From Terriglobia bacterium (lineage in GTDB: Bacteria > Acidobacteriota > Terriglobia > UBA7540): a stretch of 6,664 nt of DNA. The stretch is taken from the NCBI GenBank assembly GCA_020072905.1, contig JAIQGB010000246.1, positions 1 through 6,664 of the forward strand. The letters are read 5' to 3'. The notes beneath the pieces were generated by a model. The model saw only the letters and a program-made list of their open reading frames with translations, did no database searches and was not told the DNA's origin. Every line of letters starts with the position of its first letter. Position 1 is the first letter of the stretch. The position numbers and the translations under genes are program-made. Below are positions 5,819 through 6,664 of this stretch, piece by piece.

Positions 5819-5901
5819 AGGTGCCGGGTGCCAAGTATCGGGTGTCAGTGAGTAAGATGAGGCGCTAGACCCCGACACCTGACACCTGGCACCTGAAACC
5901 T
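5819..5901. repeat. Intergenic inverted array of 7-base repeats between rpoZ and coaBC (element 2)
   Basis: Four heptamers resembling AGGTGTC run from 5819 to 5846, and four of the complementary sense (GACACCT consensus) run from 5874 to 5901. The arms 5820-5842 and 5871-5893 are complementary at 19 of 23 positions plus one G-T wobble, leaving a 28-base spacer. Two more degenerate units may precede the left arm from 5801, touching the rpoZ stop codon. The last right-hand unit ends four bases before the coaBC start. Being inside a probable operon, it should be transcribed as a long hairpin. There is no T-run. The layout matches the msbA-yicC element, and the two share the 9-base word CAGTGAGTA (3923-3931 and 5846-5854). 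Confidence 0.85.
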
Positions 5902-5905
5902 CTTT

Positions 5906-6664
5906 ATGCGAGTTGCACTGGGAGTGACGGGCGGCATTGCAGCTTACAAGGCTGCGGAACTGCTGCGGGTGCTTCAGGATAGAGGCGTGGAAGTCCAGGT
6001 GGTGATGACGCGCCACGCCGGCGAGTTCGTGCGGCCGCTGACCTTTGCTGCTCTCTCCGGCCGCAAGGTCATTACGGAAATGTTCGGGGAAGGCGGCGCC
6101 GAGGCCAACGTCGAGAGCGCCATCGAGCACATTGCCGTGGCGCAATCGATCGAGGCCCTGGTGATCGCACCGGCGACGGCAAACGTGATGGCCAAGCTCG
6201 CCCACGGCGTCGCGGACGACTTTCTCACCACGCTCTACCTCGCCACCAAAGCGCCCGTCATCGTGGCTCCGGCCATGAACGTCAACATGTGGGAGCACGC
6301 CGCGACCCGGCAGAACGTGGAAACACTGCGCGCGCGCGGCGTACGCGTCGTCGAGCCGGACGAAGGCTATCTGGCCTGCGGGATGACCGGGGCGGGACGC
6401 CTCGCTTCCGTCGACTCGATCGCTCGCGCCGTCTTCGCGACTCTCGGCTTGCGCGACGATCTCCAGGACGAGATATTGCTCGTCACCGCAGGCCCCACGG
6501 AAGAGCCCCTCGACGCGGTGCGATTCCTCAGCAATCGGTCTTCAGGAAAGATGGGATACGCGCTCGCCGAGGCCGGGCGGCGGCGCGGCGCCCGCGTCAT
6601 CCTGGTGAGCGGCCCGACGAGTCTCGATCCGCCCGCCGGCGTGGCGCTCGCGCGCGTTGGCACT
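5906..6664 (+). CDS. coaBC: Bifunctional phosphopantothenoylcysteine decarboxylase / phosphopantothenate-cysteine ligase (3' end outside window)
   Basis: The frame runs from ATG at 5906 to the last base of the window without a stop, giving 253 residues of a protein usually about 400 long. The enzyme joins cysteine to 4'-phosphopantothenate (CoaB, CTP-dependent) and decarboxylates the product to 4'-phosphopantetheine (CoaC, FMN-dependent), two steps of coenzyme A synthesis. The CoaC part shows GVTGGIAAYK (6-15), catalytic His75 in EHIAVA, PAMNVNMW (122-129, with Asn125) and catalytic Cys158 in ACGMTGAGR. These fall at the same residue numbers as in E. coli Dfp. The CoaB part begins near 189 with LLVTAGPTEEPLDAVRFLSN and SSGKMGYA, including Asn210, and is cut off early. 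No Shine-Dalgarno precedes the start, because the heptamer array runs up to four bases from it. The gene follows yicC-gmk-rpoZ in a common arrangement. Confidence 0.95.
   Translation, partial: MRVALGVTGGIAAYKAAELLRVLQDRGVEVQVVMTRHAGEFVRPLTFAALSGRKVITEMFGEGGAEANVESAIEHIAVAQSIEALVIAPATANVMAKLAHGVADDFLTTLYLATKAPVIVAPAMNVNMWEHAATRQNVETLRARGVRVVEPDEGYLACGMTGAGRLASVDSIARAVFATLGLRDDLQDEILLVTAGPTEEPLDAVRFLSNRSSGKMGYALAEAGRRRGARVILVSGPTSLDPPAGVALARVGT

Overview
The window is GC-rich, gene-dense bacterial chromosome with every recognisable gene on the plus strand. It looks like ordinary core genome from a Gram-negative-type bacterium. The protein styles, an MsbA-type lipid flippase, a very short RNA polymerase omega subunit and heptamer-built repeats between genes best suggest an Acidobacteriota-like organism. 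That assignment is an impression from sequence and cannot be proven here. No phage, insertion sequence, CRISPR array, tRNA or rRNA was seen.

Layout. (1) Positions 2-838 hold the 3' part of rapZ, whose start lies just outside the window. (2) After a 66-base gap with two small hairpins comes a complete ROK-family sugar kinase (905-1870). (3) A 193-base gap holds a weak hairpin, a plausible sigma70-type promoter and an untranslated leader ahead of an MsbA-type ABC exporter (2064-3875). (4) A 150-base gap is largely filled by an inverted array of 7-base repeats. (5) Then follows the widely conserved cluster yicC (4026-4931), gmk (4934-5572), rpoZ (5578-5802) and coaBC (5906 to the window end, incomplete). 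A second inverted array of 7-base repeats sits between rpoZ and coaBC.

How the genes fit together. RapZ and the ROK kinase both touch sugar or amino-sugar metabolism, although their functional link here is inferred. The exporter serves outer-membrane lipid assembly. The yicC-gmk-rpoZ-coaBC group joins RNA turnover, GDP supply, RNA polymerase assembly and coenzyme A synthesis. yicC-gmk-rpoZ are packed with 2-5 base gaps and are very likely co-transcribed and translationally coupled. coaBC probably belongs to the same transcript, but the repeat array is interposed.

The most unusual content is the pair of intergenic elements at about 3910-4005 and 5819-5901. Each has tandem degenerate heptamers on the left, a central spacer, and the complementary heptamers in inverted order on the right, ending just before the start codon of the next gene. 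Their heptamers differ, but the architecture is the same and they share an exact 9-base word.
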